DNA of 64,000 bases, taken from an uncultured Collinsella sp. Lineage in GTDB: Bacteria; Actinomycetota; Coriobacteriia; Coriobacteriales; Coriobacteriaceae. The translations under genes and the position numbers were made by a program. The stretch lies in assembly GCA_900541235.1 (NCBI GenBank), contig UQIW01000004.1, positions 1-64,000 on the forward strand, written 5' to 3'. Within the stretch, counting starts at the first letter, position 1; each line of letters begins with the position of its first letter. Positions 50,607 through 59,665 of this stretch are shown piece by piece. The notes below the pieces were generated by a model. That model made no database searches. It had not been told where the DNA came from and worked only from the letters and a program-made list of their open reading frames with translations.

Positions 50607-50639
50607 AAAGCGTCTCTCGACCGATGTCGAGAGACGCTT
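50601..50639 (-). terminator. Terminator of asnS
   Basis: AAGCGTCTCTCGA / TCGAGAGACGCTT hairpin followed by seven T on the minus strand. Confidence 0.88.
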
Positions 50640-50685
50640 ATGCGATGAGCGTTGGCGTGTGGCGACGCGAGCTAGCGTCCGACGA

Positions 50686-52089
50686 TTAGAAGTCGGCGTT
50701 GCCCACGGTGCGCGGGTGCGGCAGGATGTCGCGGATGTTGCCCACGCCGGTCAGATACATGACCAAGCGCTCGAAGCCCAGACCGTAGCCGGCGTGCTTG
50801 CAGGAACCGTAGCGGCGCAGGTCAAGGTAGTACTTGTACTGCTCGGGATTCATGCCCAGGTCCTTGATGCGGGCCTCGAGCAGATCCAGGCGCTCCTCGC
50901 GCTGGGAGCCGCCGATAATCTCGCCGATACCGGGAACCAGGCAGTCGGCGGCGGCGACGGTCTTGCCGTCCTCGTTCATGCGCATGTAGAACGCCTTGAT
51001 CTCGGCCGGGTAGTCGGTCACGAAGGTCGGGCGCTTAAAGTGCTCCTCGGTCAGGAAGCGCTCGTGCTCGGTCTGCAAGTCGATGCCCCAGCTGACGGGG
51101 TAATCAAACTGGTGGCCAGCAGCGACTGCCTGCTCCAGGATCTCGACGGCCTCGGTGTAGGTAACGCGGGCAAAGTCGGAGTTGGCGACATGGTCCAGGC
51201 GCTCGAGCAGACCCTTGTCCACAAACTTGTTGAGCATATTGAGCTCGTCGGGGCAGGTTGCCATGACGTCCTTGAGGACATACTTGAGCATGGCCTCGGC
51301 GTTATCCATGTAGTCGTTAAGGTCGGCAAAGGCCATCTCAGGTTCGATCATCCAAAACTCGGCGGCGTGGCGCGTGGTGTTGGAGTTCTCGGCACGGAAA
51401 GTGGGGCCAAAGGTGTACACGTCGCCAAAGGCCATGGCAAAGTTCTCGGCATTGAGCTGGCCGGACACGGTGAGGCTCGCATGCTTGCCAAAGAAGTCCT
51501 GGCTCCAGTCGACCTCGCCGGACTCGGTGAGGGGCGGATTTTTGGGGTCGAGTGTGGTCACGCGGAACATCTCGCCGGCGCCCTCGCAGTCACTCGTGGT
51601 GATGATGGGGGTGTTGACGTAGACAAAACCCTGCTCCTGGAAGAAGCGGTGGATGGCGGCAGCCGCGACAGAGCGGATGCGGAACACGGCGCGGAACAGG
51701 TTGGTGCGCGGGCGCAGGTGCTGCTGGGTGCGCAGGAACTCGACGGTTGCGCGCTTCTTCTGCAGCGGGTAATCCGGGGCGCTCGTGCCCTCGACCTCGA
51801 TGGAAGTGGCAGAAAGCTCGAAAGGCTGGGGTGCATCGGGGGTCAGTTTGACGGTGCCGGTGCAAATGAGTGCGGCCGAGACGTTTTGATGGGCGATCTC
51901 GTCGTAGTTGTCGAGTGCCTCGCGGTTCATGACGACCTGCAGGTCGCGGAAGCAGCTGCCGTCGTTGAGCGTAACAAAGCCAAAGTTCTTCATGTCGCGG
52001 ACGGATTTGACCCAGCCGGCGACGGTGACGGTCTGGCCGCCGAGCGACTCGGCATCGGCATAGAGCTGCGCGATTTTGGTGCGGTTCAC
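50686..52089 (-). CDS. asnS: Asparaginyl-tRNA synthetase
   Basis: Class IIb synthetase of 467 residues: N-terminal OB fold ([25 protein letters not shown]), motif 2 around [22 protein letters not shown], motif 3 [15 protein letters not shown]. Start chosen as GTG at 52089 ([14 protein letters not shown]), five bases after GGGAGG; the frame continues upstream over non-coding sequence. With asnB in the same window, both asparagine synthesis and direct charging are available. Confidence 0.94.
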   Translation of the reverse strand: MNRTKIAQLYADAESLGGQTVTVAGWVKSVRDMKNFGFVTLNDGSCFRDLQVVMNREALDNYDEIAHQNVSAALICTGTVKLTPDAPQPFELSATSIEVEGTSAPDYPLQKKRATVEFLRTQQHLRPRTNLFRAVFRIRSVAAAAIHRFFQEQGFVYVNTPIITTSDCEGAGEMFRVTTLDPKNPPLTESGEVDWSQDFFGKHASLTVSGQLNAENFAMAFGDVYTFGPTFRAENSNTTRHAAEFWMIEPEMAFADLNDYMDNAEAMLKYVLKDVMATCPDELNMLNKFVDKGLLERLDHVANSDFARVTYTEAVEILEQAVAAGHQFDYPVSWGIDLQTEHERFLTEEHFKRPTFVTDYPAEIKAFYMRMNEDGKTVAAADCLVPGIGEIIGGSQREERLDLLEARIKDLGMNPEQYKYYLDLRRYGSCKHAGYGLGFERLVMYLTGVGNIRDILPHPRTVGNADF

Positions 52090-52202
52090 GTATCCTCCCA
52101 TAACGGTTGAATGATAGTTATCCATACAGTTCGATATTCTAGCAGCTCGGCTCATTTGGGCTATACAGATAAAGCATTGGCGGGATGGTTTTTCAAACGA
52201 AA

Positions 52203-52234
52203 AGCGCCCGCGGCCAAATGGTCGCGGGCGCTTG
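52203..52234 (-). terminator. Terminator of crr
   Basis: AAGCGCCCGCG / CGCGGGCGCTT hairpin followed by TTT on the minus strand. Confidence 0.8.
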
Positions 52235-52270
52235 ACGAGGTGCCTTTTGGCTGTGTGGCGCGGGGCCTGG

Positions 52271-52834
52271 CTACTTGGTCTTGGCAACCAGCAGCGGGTC
52301 GCCAAGCTTGACGAGCGGGTTGCCGCCGATAAGCGTTCCAGACTCGCCGACATGGTCGATGCTCTTAAGACGATCGAGCTCGGAGACGATGACGGTCACG
52401 ATGTCCTCGTGACCAGCGGCCTTAATGGCCTCGCGGTCGAAGCTGATGAGCGGCTGGCCTGCCTTGACCACATCGCCCATCTCGACAAAGCGGGCAAAAC
52501 CCTTGCCGTTCATTTCCACGGTGCCCAGGCCAACATGGATGAACACGCGCAGGCCGTCCTCGGTAATCATGCCGATGGAGTGGTTGGTGACGGTGGTGGC
52601 GCCGATGCGGCCGTTGGCGGGCGCATAGATGGTGCCGGTAATGGGCTCGATGCCATAGCCCTGGCCAAGCATGCCCGAGGCGATCGTCTCGTCGGGAACC
52701 TCGTTCAGGTTGACGAGCACGCCGTTGACGGGGGCATAGATGACGCCTTCGCGGGTGGCGAAGCTTGCTGCGGGCGGAACGGACGCCTCGCCGGTCGAGG
52801 TGAAGGTGGACTTAAGCGAATCGAGCAGACCCAT
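52271..52834 (-). CDS. crr: PTS glucose-family EIIA component
   Basis: Stand-alone soluble phosphocarrier, 187 residues. Phospho-His site in [46 protein letters not shown] is the conserved N-terminal part. Passes phosphate from HPr to a glucose-type EIIBC and may signal carbon state. Start at 52834 with GGAGG; an earlier frame start has no ribosome site. A GAAACGTTTC palindrome lies about 50 bp upstream. Confidence 0.92.
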   Translation of the reverse strand: MGLLDSLKSTFTSTGEASVPPAASFATREGVIYAPVNGVLVNLNEVPDETIASGMLGQGYGIEPITGTIYAPANGRIGATTVTNHSIGMITEDGLRVFIHVGLGTVEMNGKGFARFVEMGDVVKAGQPLISFDREAIKAAGHEDIVTVIVSELDRLKSIDHVGESGTLIGGNPLVKLGDPLLVAKTK

Positions 52835-52881
52835 AGTTGCCTCCAACTTAAATAGGCGCATATCGCGCGTTTGGTTTGCCG

Positions 52882-52891
52882 GAAACGTTTC
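52882..52891. promoter_or_regulatory. GAAACGTTTC palindrome between crr and the esterase gene
   Basis: Perfect 10-bp palindrome resembling the core of LacI/CcpA-type sites. Only about half of the catabolite-response consensus fits, so this is tentative. The rest of 52835-53078 holds no gene. Confidence 0.35.
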
Positions 52892-53078
52892 ATATGTGTT
52901 TCGCGGCTTGGTCAACGCCCCCTATTCTACGCTGCTCAACGATACCTCTGAACTGGGATTATGTGATATATCAGTTGAAGGGAAACTTATTGCCGGAGTG
53001 TTTCTGCGCCACGGGTTCAAGTGGGGTACGCTTGAAGGCGAAAAACAAGGGCGCATAATTTGCGCGAAGGGAGCACAT

Positions 53079-53978
53079 ATGATTGTCGAGAACCATGCGC
53101 TGTGGGGCGAGGAGCCGACCGAGGATTATCCGGCGACGTTTACGTATTTGGGTGCCGAGCCGCTGCCCGATAAACCGAATGGCCGCCGCCCCGCGGTGAT
53201 CATCTGCGGCGGAGGCGGGTTTACACATATCGCTCCGCACGAGCAGGACCCGGTGGCGTTTGCATTTTTGGATCACGGTTACCAGGCCTTTGTGCTCAAC
53301 TATGTCACGAGCTCTACGGGTGACGTGAGCTTTCCGCACCCCCAGGCAGATCTTGCCAAGATGGTCGCCACGGTGCGCGCCAACGCCGACGAGTGGCATG
53401 TCGATCCTAAGCGCGTGTGCGTCGTGGGATTCTCGGCGGGCGGCATGATCTGTGCCTCGCTGGCAACGCAGTGGAAGATCGGCCCCTTCGCGGCACTTGC
53501 CGGGGCACGTCCGGACGACATTCGTCCCGATGCCGTGGTGCTGGGCTATCCGCTGCTCGACTTTGCCTATGTGCGCGACATGCAGACGCGCGATCCGCGC
53601 ATTGACTTGCGCGTGCCCAAGACGGGCGGCAAGACGGGGCGCGATTTGCTCAACGACTACCTGTCGATGGTGACGGGTGGCGAGGCAACTGACGAGCATT
53701 TGGCCGATATCTGCCCCACCACGCATGTTTCGCGTCAGATGCCGCCGACCTTTGTGTGGGGCGTGTCCGACGACAAGACGGCGCCGATCGCGCAGGTCTA
53801 CCCGTTTGCGCAGCGCATGGCCGAGGAGGGCGTTGCATGCGAGATGCACGTCTTCGACCAGGGTGGTCACGGCCTTTCGCTCGGCAACGCCAACACCGCG
53901 GTCGACAACGAGGACAAGCAGGTGGCGGTCCGTCCCTGGATCCGCCTAGCCTTCCGCTTCCTGGAGCGCCATCTGTAA
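53079..53978 (+). CDS. Alpha/beta-hydrolase (acetyl-esterase-like)
   Basis: 299 residues, cytosolic. Oxyanion region VIICGGGGFTHIAPHEQDP, nucleophile elbow GFSAGG (Ser), catalytic Asp probably in WGVSDDKTAP and His in DQGGHGLSLG. The fold matches carbohydrate acetyl/feruloyl esterases of the BD-FAE kind. ATG at 53079 after AAGGGAG. Divergent from crr and not in an obvious operon. Substrate unknown. Confidence 0.8.
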   Translation: MIVENHALWGEEPTEDYPATFTYLGAEPLPDKPNGRRPAVIICGGGGFTHIAPHEQDPVAFAFLDHGYQAFVLNYVTSSTGDVSFPHPQADLAKMVATVRANADEWHVDPKRVCVVGFSAGGMICASLATQWKIGPFAALAGARPDDIRPDAVVLGYPLLDFAYVRDMQTRDPRIDLRVPKTGGKTGRDLLNDYLSMVTGGEATDEHLADICPTTHVSRQMPPTFVWGVSDDKTAPIAQVYPFAQRMAEEGVACEMHVFDQGGHGLSLGNANTAVDNEDKQVAVRPWIRLAFRFLERHL

Positions 53979-54004
53979 GAGTCCCGGCATCCAAGCCCTT
54001 CAAT

Positions 54005-54073
54005 AACTTGCGGTGAAATAGTTCCTATCTGGGGCATCAACCAGCCCATCCAGGAACTATTCCACCGCAACTT
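54005..54073. repeat. AGTTGCGGTG-family long hairpin (copy 2)
   Basis: Arms at 54005-54026 and 54052-54073 with few mismatches (TGCGGTGAAATAGTTCCT / AGGAACTATTCCACCGCA). It abuts the 62-bp array. Confidence 0.8.
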
Positions 54074-54091
54074 CGTTTTTGATGCCCCGCC

Positions 54092-54292
54092 CGGAAACTG
54101 CGCCCCAGTTTTGCCTTTCAAGGTGGGACGCAGTTTCCCATAGGGCCTCGACTGGGAAAGCGCGTCCCGTTTCGAGCGGGGATTCCGGGATGCATTTTCC
54201 GTAAGAGGCCTGTTTGGGAAACCATATCTCGTTTCGAGCCGGAATTCTGGGATGTAGTTTCCCCGAGAGGCCTCATCGGGAAACTATGGCCC
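54092..54292. repeat. Array of a 15-mer in alternating orientation, 62-bp period
   Basis: Motif GGGACGCAGTTTCCC occurs forward at 54125, 54187 and 54249, and as its reverse complement (GGGAAACTGCGTCCC) at 54092, 54154, 54216 and 54278. Starts alternate by 33 and 29 bp, giving an exact 62-bp period. Copies carry zero to five changes. CGTTTCGAGC and GAGGCCT recur in the gaps. No open frame with a ribosome site spans it. Confidence 0.85.
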
Positions 54293-54331
54293 TGAACTCT
54301 CCTGCCTGTCCCCATTGCGCCAATTTGCTGA

Positions 54332-54361
54332 TTGAACATCGTTGCATGTTCGCGCTATCAT
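54332..54361 (+). promoter_or_regulatory. Promoter of feoAB
   Basis: TTGAAC (54332-54337), 18-bp spacer, TATCAT (54356-54361). Confidence 0.6.
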
Positions 54362-54375
54362 GCATGGTTAAAATT

Positions 54376-54409
54376 GGTTAGCCATGGCAAACGGTTAGCC
54401 TTGGTGAAC
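54376..54409. promoter_or_regulatory. Tandem 17-bp operator, probably metal-dependent
   Basis: Two adjacent 17-bp direct repeats, GGTTAGCCATGGCAAAC (54376-54392) and GGTTAGCCTTGGTGAAC (54393-54409). The first contains the palindrome GTT-N-GCCATGGC-N-AAC. Placement just after the feoAB -10 box and the GGTTAGCC half-site suggest a DtxR/IdeR-type iron repressor. No such regulator is in the window. Confidence 0.55.
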
Positions 54410-54451
54410 ATAAATACAACGCCCTGTGGGCGTCGGGGGAGGAACACGGAC

Positions 54452-56812
54452 GTGAAGCTCGATACACTCGAGATTGGAAAGGACGCCGTTGTCGCATCGG
54501 TGGCATCGGACGATCAGGCACTCCGACAGCATATTTTGGACATGGGTCTAACGCCGGGCACCGAAGTCACCATGATGAAGTACGCCCCCATGGGCGATCC
54601 GCTCGAGATCCGCCTGCGTGGCTACGAGTTGACACTGCGCAAGGACGATGCCGCTCGCATCGAGCTCGTGGGTATTCACGACACCGATACGGGTCCGCGC
54701 GCTAACGCCGCAATCGGTACGACGGAGCATCCGGCTCTGGGCGAGGGGACGTATTCGCCCCGTGCGGCAAAGACGGCCGTGCCCGAGGGCGCACCGCTGC
54801 ACTTTGCCCTCGCCGGCAACCAAAACTGCGGCAAGACCACGTTATTCAACCAGCTGACGGGCTCCAACCAGCACGTCGGTAACTTTCCCGGCGTGACGGT
54901 CGACCGCAAAGATGGCGCTATCCGTAACCATCCCGAGGCGAGCGTTACCGACCTGCCTGGCATTTACTCCCTGTCGCCGTACACAGGCGAAGAGGTCGTG
55001 AGCCGTCAGTTCATCCTTGACGAGCGCCCGGACGCCATCATCGACATCATTGACGCTACCAACATCGAGCGTAACCTGTACCTGACACTGCAGCTCATGG
55101 AGCTCGACCGCCCCATGGTCATCGCGCTCAACATGATGGACGAGGTGACCGCCAACGGCGGCGCCGTGGACGTCAACCTGCTCGAGAGCCTGTTGGGCGT
55201 GCCCGTTGTTCCCATTAGCGCTGCCCGCAACGAGGGTATCGGCGAGCTGGTGGATCATGCCTTGCACGTGGCGCGGTTCCGCGAGCGTCCCGGTCGCCTG
55301 GACTTTTGCGCACCCGACGGCCCGGACGGCGGTGCGCTGCATCGCTGCATCCACGGTATTGCTAACCTGATCGAGGACCATGCCGTGACGGCGCACATTC
55401 CGGTGCGCTTTGCGGCGACCAAGCTGGTCGAGGGCGATGAGCTGGTAACCGAGGCGCTTCACCTGGATCGCAATGAGCTCGACGCTATCGAGCACATCAT
55501 TACCCAGATGGAGGGCGAGGCCGGCACCGACCGCCTATCTGCGCTGGCCGATATGCGTTTTAGCTTTATCGGCGACGTGTGCGGGCGTTGCGTCGTCAAG
55601 CCGCACGAGAGCCGCGAGCACGTGCGCTCCGTCAAGATTGACCGCATCCTGACAGGTCGTTACACAGCCATTCCGGCGTTTCTGGTGATCATGGGCCTCG
55701 TCTTTTGGCTGACGTTTGGCGTGATTGGCGCGGCGTTGCAGGGACTCATGGAGGACGGTATCGCTGCCATCATCGCCTCGGCCGATGCGGGCCTCAAGGC
55801 ATTCGGAACCAACGACGTGGTGCGCTCACTGGCTGTCGACGGCGTACTTACGGGTGTGGGCAGCGTGCTGACCTTCCTACCGATTATCGTCGTGCTCTTC
55901 TTGTTCCTCTCCATTCTGGAAGACTCCGGCTACATGGCACGCGTAGCCTTTGTCATGGATAAGGTGCTGCGTCGCTTTGGCCTGTCGGGCCGCAGCTTCG
56001 TGCCCATGCTCGTCGGTTTTGGCTGCACCGTGCCGGCTATCATGTCGACCCGTACGCTCCCATCCGAGCACGACCGCAAGATGACGGTCATGCTCACGCC
56101 GTTTATGAGCTGCTCAGCCAAGCTGCCGGTTTACGGCTTGCTGTGCGGGGCTTTTTTCCCGCAGGCGACGGTTCCCGCCATGGTCTCGCTCTATCTGATC
56201 GGTATCGTGGTCGGCTGCATCGCGGCTTTGGTGCTCAACCGCACGGCATTTAAGGGCGACCCGGTGCCGTTTATCATGGAGCTCCCCAATTACCGCCTGC
56301 CGAGCGTCAAGACGACGGTGATGCTGGCATGGGATAAGGCCAAGGACTTTATTACCAAGGCTTTTACCATTATCTTTGCCGCTACCGTGGTCATCTGGTT
56401 CCTTCAGACGTTCGACATTCGCTTTAATGTGGTCGCCGATCAGTCGCAGAGTCTACTTGCCGGTCTGGGTAGCATCATCGCGCCGGTGTTGGCCCCACTC
56501 GGCTTTGGCGACTGGCGCGCCTCGACGGCGCTCGTCACCGGACTTATCGCCAAGGAGAGTGTCATCTCGACACTCACGGTGCTTTTGGGTGCAACCTCGC
56601 CCGCGGCATTGTCAACCATGTTTTCGCCGTTTACCGCCTACGTGTTCTTGGTCTTTACGCTGCTGTACCCGCCTTGCGTGGCCGCTATCGGCGCTGTCAA
56701 GAGCGAGTTGGGCGCGCGCTATGCCGTGGCCGTATTCGCGTTTCAGGTCGCCGTTGCCTGGATCGTGGCGTTTGTCGTGCATTCGGCGGGCATATTGCTG
56801 GGGTTGGCTTAG
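54452..56812 (+). CDS. feoB: FeoA-FeoB fusion ferrous iron transporter
   Basis: 786 residues. Residues 1-80 are a FeoA (SH3-like) domain: ILDMGLTPGTEVTMMKYAPMGDPLEIRLRGYELTLRKDDA. After a linker of about 40 residues the FeoB G domain has GNQNCGKTT (122-130), the NFPGVTVDRK switch, DLPGIYS, NMMDE and a helical regulator. The membrane part has Gate motifs CGFGCTVPA-like (FGCTVPAIMSTRTL) and SCSAKLPVY. Fe2+ uptake. GTG start with GGGGGAGG nine bases upstream. Confidence 0.92.
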   Translation: MKLDTLEIGKDAVVASVASDDQALRQHILDMGLTPGTEVTMMKYAPMGDPLEIRLRGYELTLRKDDAARIELVGIHDTDTGPRANAAIGTTEHPALGEGTYSPRAAKTAVPEGAPLHFALAGNQNCGKTTLFNQLTGSNQHVGNFPGVTVDRKDGAIRNHPEASVTDLPGIYSLSPYTGEEVVSRQFILDERPDAIIDIIDATNIERNLYLTLQLMELDRPMVIALNMMDEVTANGGAVDVNLLESLLGVPVVPISAARNEGIGELVDHALHVARFRERPGRLDFCAPDGPDGGALHRCIHGIANLIEDHAVTAHIPVRFAATKLVEGDELVTEALHLDRNELDAIEHIITQMEGEAGTDRLSALADMRFSFIGDVCGRCVVKPHESREHVRSVKIDRILTGRYTAIPAFLVIMGLVFWLTFGVIGAALQGLMEDGIAAIIASADAGLKAFGTNDVVRSLAVDGVLTGVGSVLTFLPIIVVLFLFLSILEDSGYMARVAFVMDKVLRRFGLSGRSFVPMLVGFGCTVPAIMSTRTLPSEHDRKMTVMLTPFMSCSAKLPVYGLLCGAFFPQATVPAMVSLYLIGIVVGCIAALVLNRTAFKGDPVPFIMELPNYRLPSVKTTVMLAWDKAKDFITKAFTIIFAATVVIWFLQTFDIRFNVVADQSQSLLAGLGSIIAPVLAPLGFGDWRASTALVTGLIAKESVISTLTVLLGATSPAALSTMFSPFTAYVFLVFTLLYPPCVAAIGAVKSELGARYAVAVFAFQVAVAWIVAFVVHSAGILLGLA

Positions 56813-56853
56813 TTATGAATTGACGACGCAACCTCTGTGTATCGAATTGTTTT

Positions 56854-56890
56854 CGGCCCCGCTTCTGTACTGACGGATGCGGGGCCGTTG
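56854..56890 (+). terminator. Terminator of feoAB, overlapping the next promoter
   Basis: CGGCCCCGC / GCGGGGCCG hairpin followed by TTGCT. Confidence 0.65.
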
Positions 56891-56899
56891 CTATATAAT
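56870..56899 (+). promoter_or_regulatory. Promoter of the MFS gene
   Basis: CTGACG (56870-56875), 18-bp spacer, TATAAT (56894-56899); the -35 box lies inside the feoAB terminator loop. Confidence 0.6.
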
Positions 56900-56932
56900 C
56901 GCCTCCGCTCAAAACGATTGGAGACGTTATAT

Positions 56933-58129
56933 ATGACTCAGGCAAGGCAAGACGGCATCACGCTCAGGCAGTGGCTCCCACTCGTCGGGCTCACCTGCTG
57001 TGCGTTCGTGTTCAACACGTCGGAGTTTATGCCCATCGGCCTTTTGATTGATATCGCCGCGTCGTTCTCGCTCACCGAGGCCCAGGCGGGCATCATGATC
57101 TCGGTCTATGCCTGGGGCGTCATGCTGCTGTCGCTGCCGCTCATGGTGTTCGCCTCGCGCTTTGAGTTCAAGCGGATGCTGCTGGGCGTGCTGGCCGTGT
57201 TCTCGCTCGGTCAGTTCCTGTCCGCTGTGGCGCCGACCTATCCCATCCTGGTCTGCGCGCGCCTGGTGGTCGCTTGCGCACATGCCGTGTTCTGGTCAGT
57301 CGCCTCGATTATGGCCTCGCGCCTGGTCGACACTCGCCACGGCGCGCTCGCCATCAGCATGATCGCTACGGGTTCGTCCATCGCGCAGATCTTTGGCCTG
57401 CCGCTCGGTCGCGCCATTGGCTTGGCCGTGGGCTGGCGCATGACGTTTGCCGTGGTCGGGGGCCTCTCAGCCATCGCGGTCGTCTACCAGGCAGCGGTGT
57501 TCCCGGCCATGCCGGCGGGTGAGCGCTTTACTGTCAAACAGCTGCCCGAGCTGCTCAAGAACCCGCTCCTCATCGCGCTCTACGCAGTCACGGTCTTCAT
57601 GGCGACCGGCTATTACGCAAGCTACAGCTATATCGAGCCCTTCCTGGCGCAGGTCGCGCACGTCGATGCGGGCGCCATTACCATGACGCTGACGGCGTTT
57701 GGCTGCTCTGGTTTGCTCGGAAGCTGGCTGTTTGGCCGCCTGTTCGATGGGCATCGCTTCCCGTTCTTGGCTATCACGCTCTCCGGCGTGCCGGTGGCCC
57801 TGCTGCTCATGGGGCCGGCCGCATTGTCGCTCGTGACAGTGCTTGCCGTCTGCGCACTGTGGGGTTGCTGCGCCACGGCCTTTAACGTGGCGTTTCAGGC
57901 CGAGCTCATCAAGCACACGCCGGCAGATTCGTCGGCCGTCGCCATGTCGATCTTCTCGGGCCTGTTCAACCTCGGTATCGGCACGGGTACCGCGATCGGC
58001 GGAGCCGTGGTTTCGGGTCCCGGTATCGCCTGGATCGGCTTTGTGGGCGGGGCGATTGCCGTCGTGGGCGTCATCCTCGCCATCACCGTGCTGTTTCCGG
58101 CCATCCGCCGCGCCAAGCCCGTCGCCTAA
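56933..58129 (+). CDS. MFS transporter (sugar/drug efflux, SotB/AraJ-like)
   Basis: 398 residues with twelve predicted membrane helices. NTSEFMPIGLLIDIAASFSLTEAQAGIMISVYAWGVM is typical of the SotB/YdhP group; the 2-3 loop reads FASRFEFKRMLLG. Probably exports sugars or toxic compounds by proton antiport; specificity unknown. The ATG at 56933 follows GGAG at 11 bases. The last intergenic segment holds a long hairpin. Confidence 0.82.
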   Translation: MTQARQDGITLRQWLPLVGLTCCAFVFNTSEFMPIGLLIDIAASFSLTEAQAGIMISVYAWGVMLLSLPLMVFASRFEFKRMLLGVLAVFSLGQFLSAVAPTYPILVCARLVVACAHAVFWSVASIMASRLVDTRHGALAISMIATGSSIAQIFGLPLGRAIGLAVGWRMTFAVVGGLSAIAVVYQAAVFPAMPAGERFTVKQLPELLKNPLLIALYAVTVFMATGYYASYSYIEPFLAQVAHVDAGAITMTLTAFGCSGLLGSWLFGRLFDGHRFPFLAITLSGVPVALLLMGPAALSLVTVLAVCALWGCCATAFNVAFQAELIKHTPADSSAVAMSIFSGLFNLGIGTGTAIGGAVVSGPGIAWIGFVGGAIAVVGVILAITVLFPAIRRAKPVA

Positions 58130-58144
58130 TCACGTCCCCTCATC

Positions 58145-58211
58145 AGTTGCGGTGAAATACGGACTGCTGGGCCCAATAAACCCGGCAAACAGTCCCTATT
58201 CCACCGCAACT
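58145..58211. repeat. AGTTGCGGTG-family long hairpin (copy 3)
   Basis: 22-bp arms at 58145-58166 and 58190-58211; same two mismatch positions as copy 1, with the second one reversed (C/G swapped). Confidence 0.8.
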
Positions 58212-58285
58212 TATTTTGGGGAAGGGGGGGGTGCACGCCGGGCATACAATGGATGTCGTTGTGTTGAGCTTACCGGGAGGTTGCT

Positions 58286-59662
58286 ATGTGGGCATACGAG
58301 ACGACGTTCTATCAGATCTATCCGCTGGGCTTTTGTGGAGCTCCACGCGAAAACGCCGCGCCCGTTGCCGAGGATGAGCTCGCCCAGGCTGCCAACGCCG
58401 CACCCAACCCCGATGCGCCCATCATGAAAATCGCCCAATGGGCCGACTACCTGCAGGAGCTCGGCGTCGGCGCCGTGCTCATCAACCCGCCGCTCGAGTC
58501 TGATAGCCACGGCTACGATACGCGCAGTCTGCGCCACATCGACCGTCGCTTGGGTGAGGATGCCGACTTTGCCGCCGTGTGCGAGACGCTGCATGCCCAT
58601 GGCATCCGCGTGGTGCTCGACGCCGTCTTCAACCACGTTGGCCGCGGCTTTTGGGCCTTCCGCGATGTGCAGGAGCGTAAGTGGGACTCGCCCTACAAGG
58701 ATTGGTTCCACATTAGCTTTGATGGCGACTCGTGCTATGGCGACGGCTTTTGGTATGAGGGCTGGGAGGGTCATTTTGAGCTCGTGAAGCTCAACCTGCA
58801 AAATCCCGCTGTGGTCGATTACCTGCTCGAGTCTGTGCGCCGTTGGGCCGACGTCTTTGGCGTCGACGGCCTGCGCCTGGACGTTGCCTATATGCTCGAC
58901 CGCGATTTCATGCGTCGTCTGCATAGCTTTGCCCGTGAGCTCAAGCCCGACTTCGTGCTGATCGGCGAGACGCTCCACGGCGACTACAACCAGATCGTCA
59001 ACGACGAGATGCTCGACTCCTGCACCAACTACGAGTGTTACAAGGGCCTGTACTCCAGCTTTAACTCGGTCAATATGTTCGAGATCGCGCACTCGCTGCA
59101 CCGTCAGTTTGGCGGCGACCCCTGGTGCATCTACCGCGGCAAGCACCTGCTGTCGTTTGTCGACAACCACGACGTGCCGCGCCTGGCAAGCATCCTTACC
59201 GACAAATCGTGCCTGCGTCCCGCCTACGGCATGTTGTTTGGCATGCCGGGTATTCCGTGCGTCTACTACGGCAGCGAGTGGGGGATTGCCGGCGAAAAGG
59301 GCGGCCCCGATGGCGACTGGGCGCTGCGACCTGCGCTCGACGAGCCCGCGCCCAACGAGCTGACGGCATTCATCGAGCAGCTTGCGCACCTGCGCTCGGC
59401 CGATGACGCGGCGGCCCGTGCTCTCAACTACGGTGCCTATCGCAACGTGGTGATCCAGAACAAGCAGCTGCTGTTCGAGCGCGCCTGTGACGACGCGACG
59501 GTGCTCGTGGCGGTGAACGCCGTGGGCGAGCCTTACACCTTTGGCGCCGGCGAACTCAACGGCTCCTTCGTCGACCTGCTTGCCGACGACGCGCTCGCGG
59601 TCGAGCTGACGGGCACCCTCGAGCTTGCGCCCTACGAGGTGCGCTATCTGTTGAGGGCCTAG
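58286..59662 (+). CDS. GH13 alpha-amylase-family glycoside hydrolase
   Basis: 458 residues, no signal peptide, so cytosolic action on maltodextrins or similar glucans is likely. Conserved GH13 regions: DAVFNHVG (about 112-119), GLRLDVAY with nucleophile Asp199, LIGETLHG with acid/base Glu228, VDNHDV with Asp296. Short C-terminal beta domain ends EVRYLLRA. GGGAGG upstream. Exact substrate not determinable; crr suggests PTS sugar use in the same cell. Confidence 0.88.
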   Translation: MWAYETTFYQIYPLGFCGAPRENAAPVAEDELAQAANAAPNPDAPIMKIAQWADYLQELGVGAVLINPPLESDSHGYDTRSLRHIDRRLGEDADFAAVCETLHAHGIRVVLDAVFNHVGRGFWAFRDVQERKWDSPYKDWFHISFDGDSCYGDGFWYEGWEGHFELVKLNLQNPAVVDYLLESVRRWADVFGVDGLRLDVAYMLDRDFMRRLHSFARELKPDFVLIGETLHGDYNQIVNDEMLDSCTNYECYKGLYSSFNSVNMFEIAHSLHRQFGGDPWCIYRGKHLLSFVDNHDVPRLASILTDKSCLRPAYGMLFGMPGIPCVYYGSEWGIAGEKGGPDGDWALRPALDEPAPNELTAFIEQLAHLRSADDAAARALNYGAYRNVVIQNKQLLFERACDDATVLVAVNAVGEPYTFGAGELNGSFVDLLADDALAVELTGTLELAPYEVRYLLRA

Positions 59663-59665
59663 ATC

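Noticed and set aside
52882..52891. Firm catabolite-response element
   Set aside because: Only the central palindrome fits; flanking positions do not match the consensus, so it is listed only as a tentative site.
54118..54339. 73-codon minus-strand frame over the 62-bp array
   Set aside because: The frame follows from the repeat structure (a period of 62 is not a multiple of three, so the peptide is not repetitive) and has no ribosome site.
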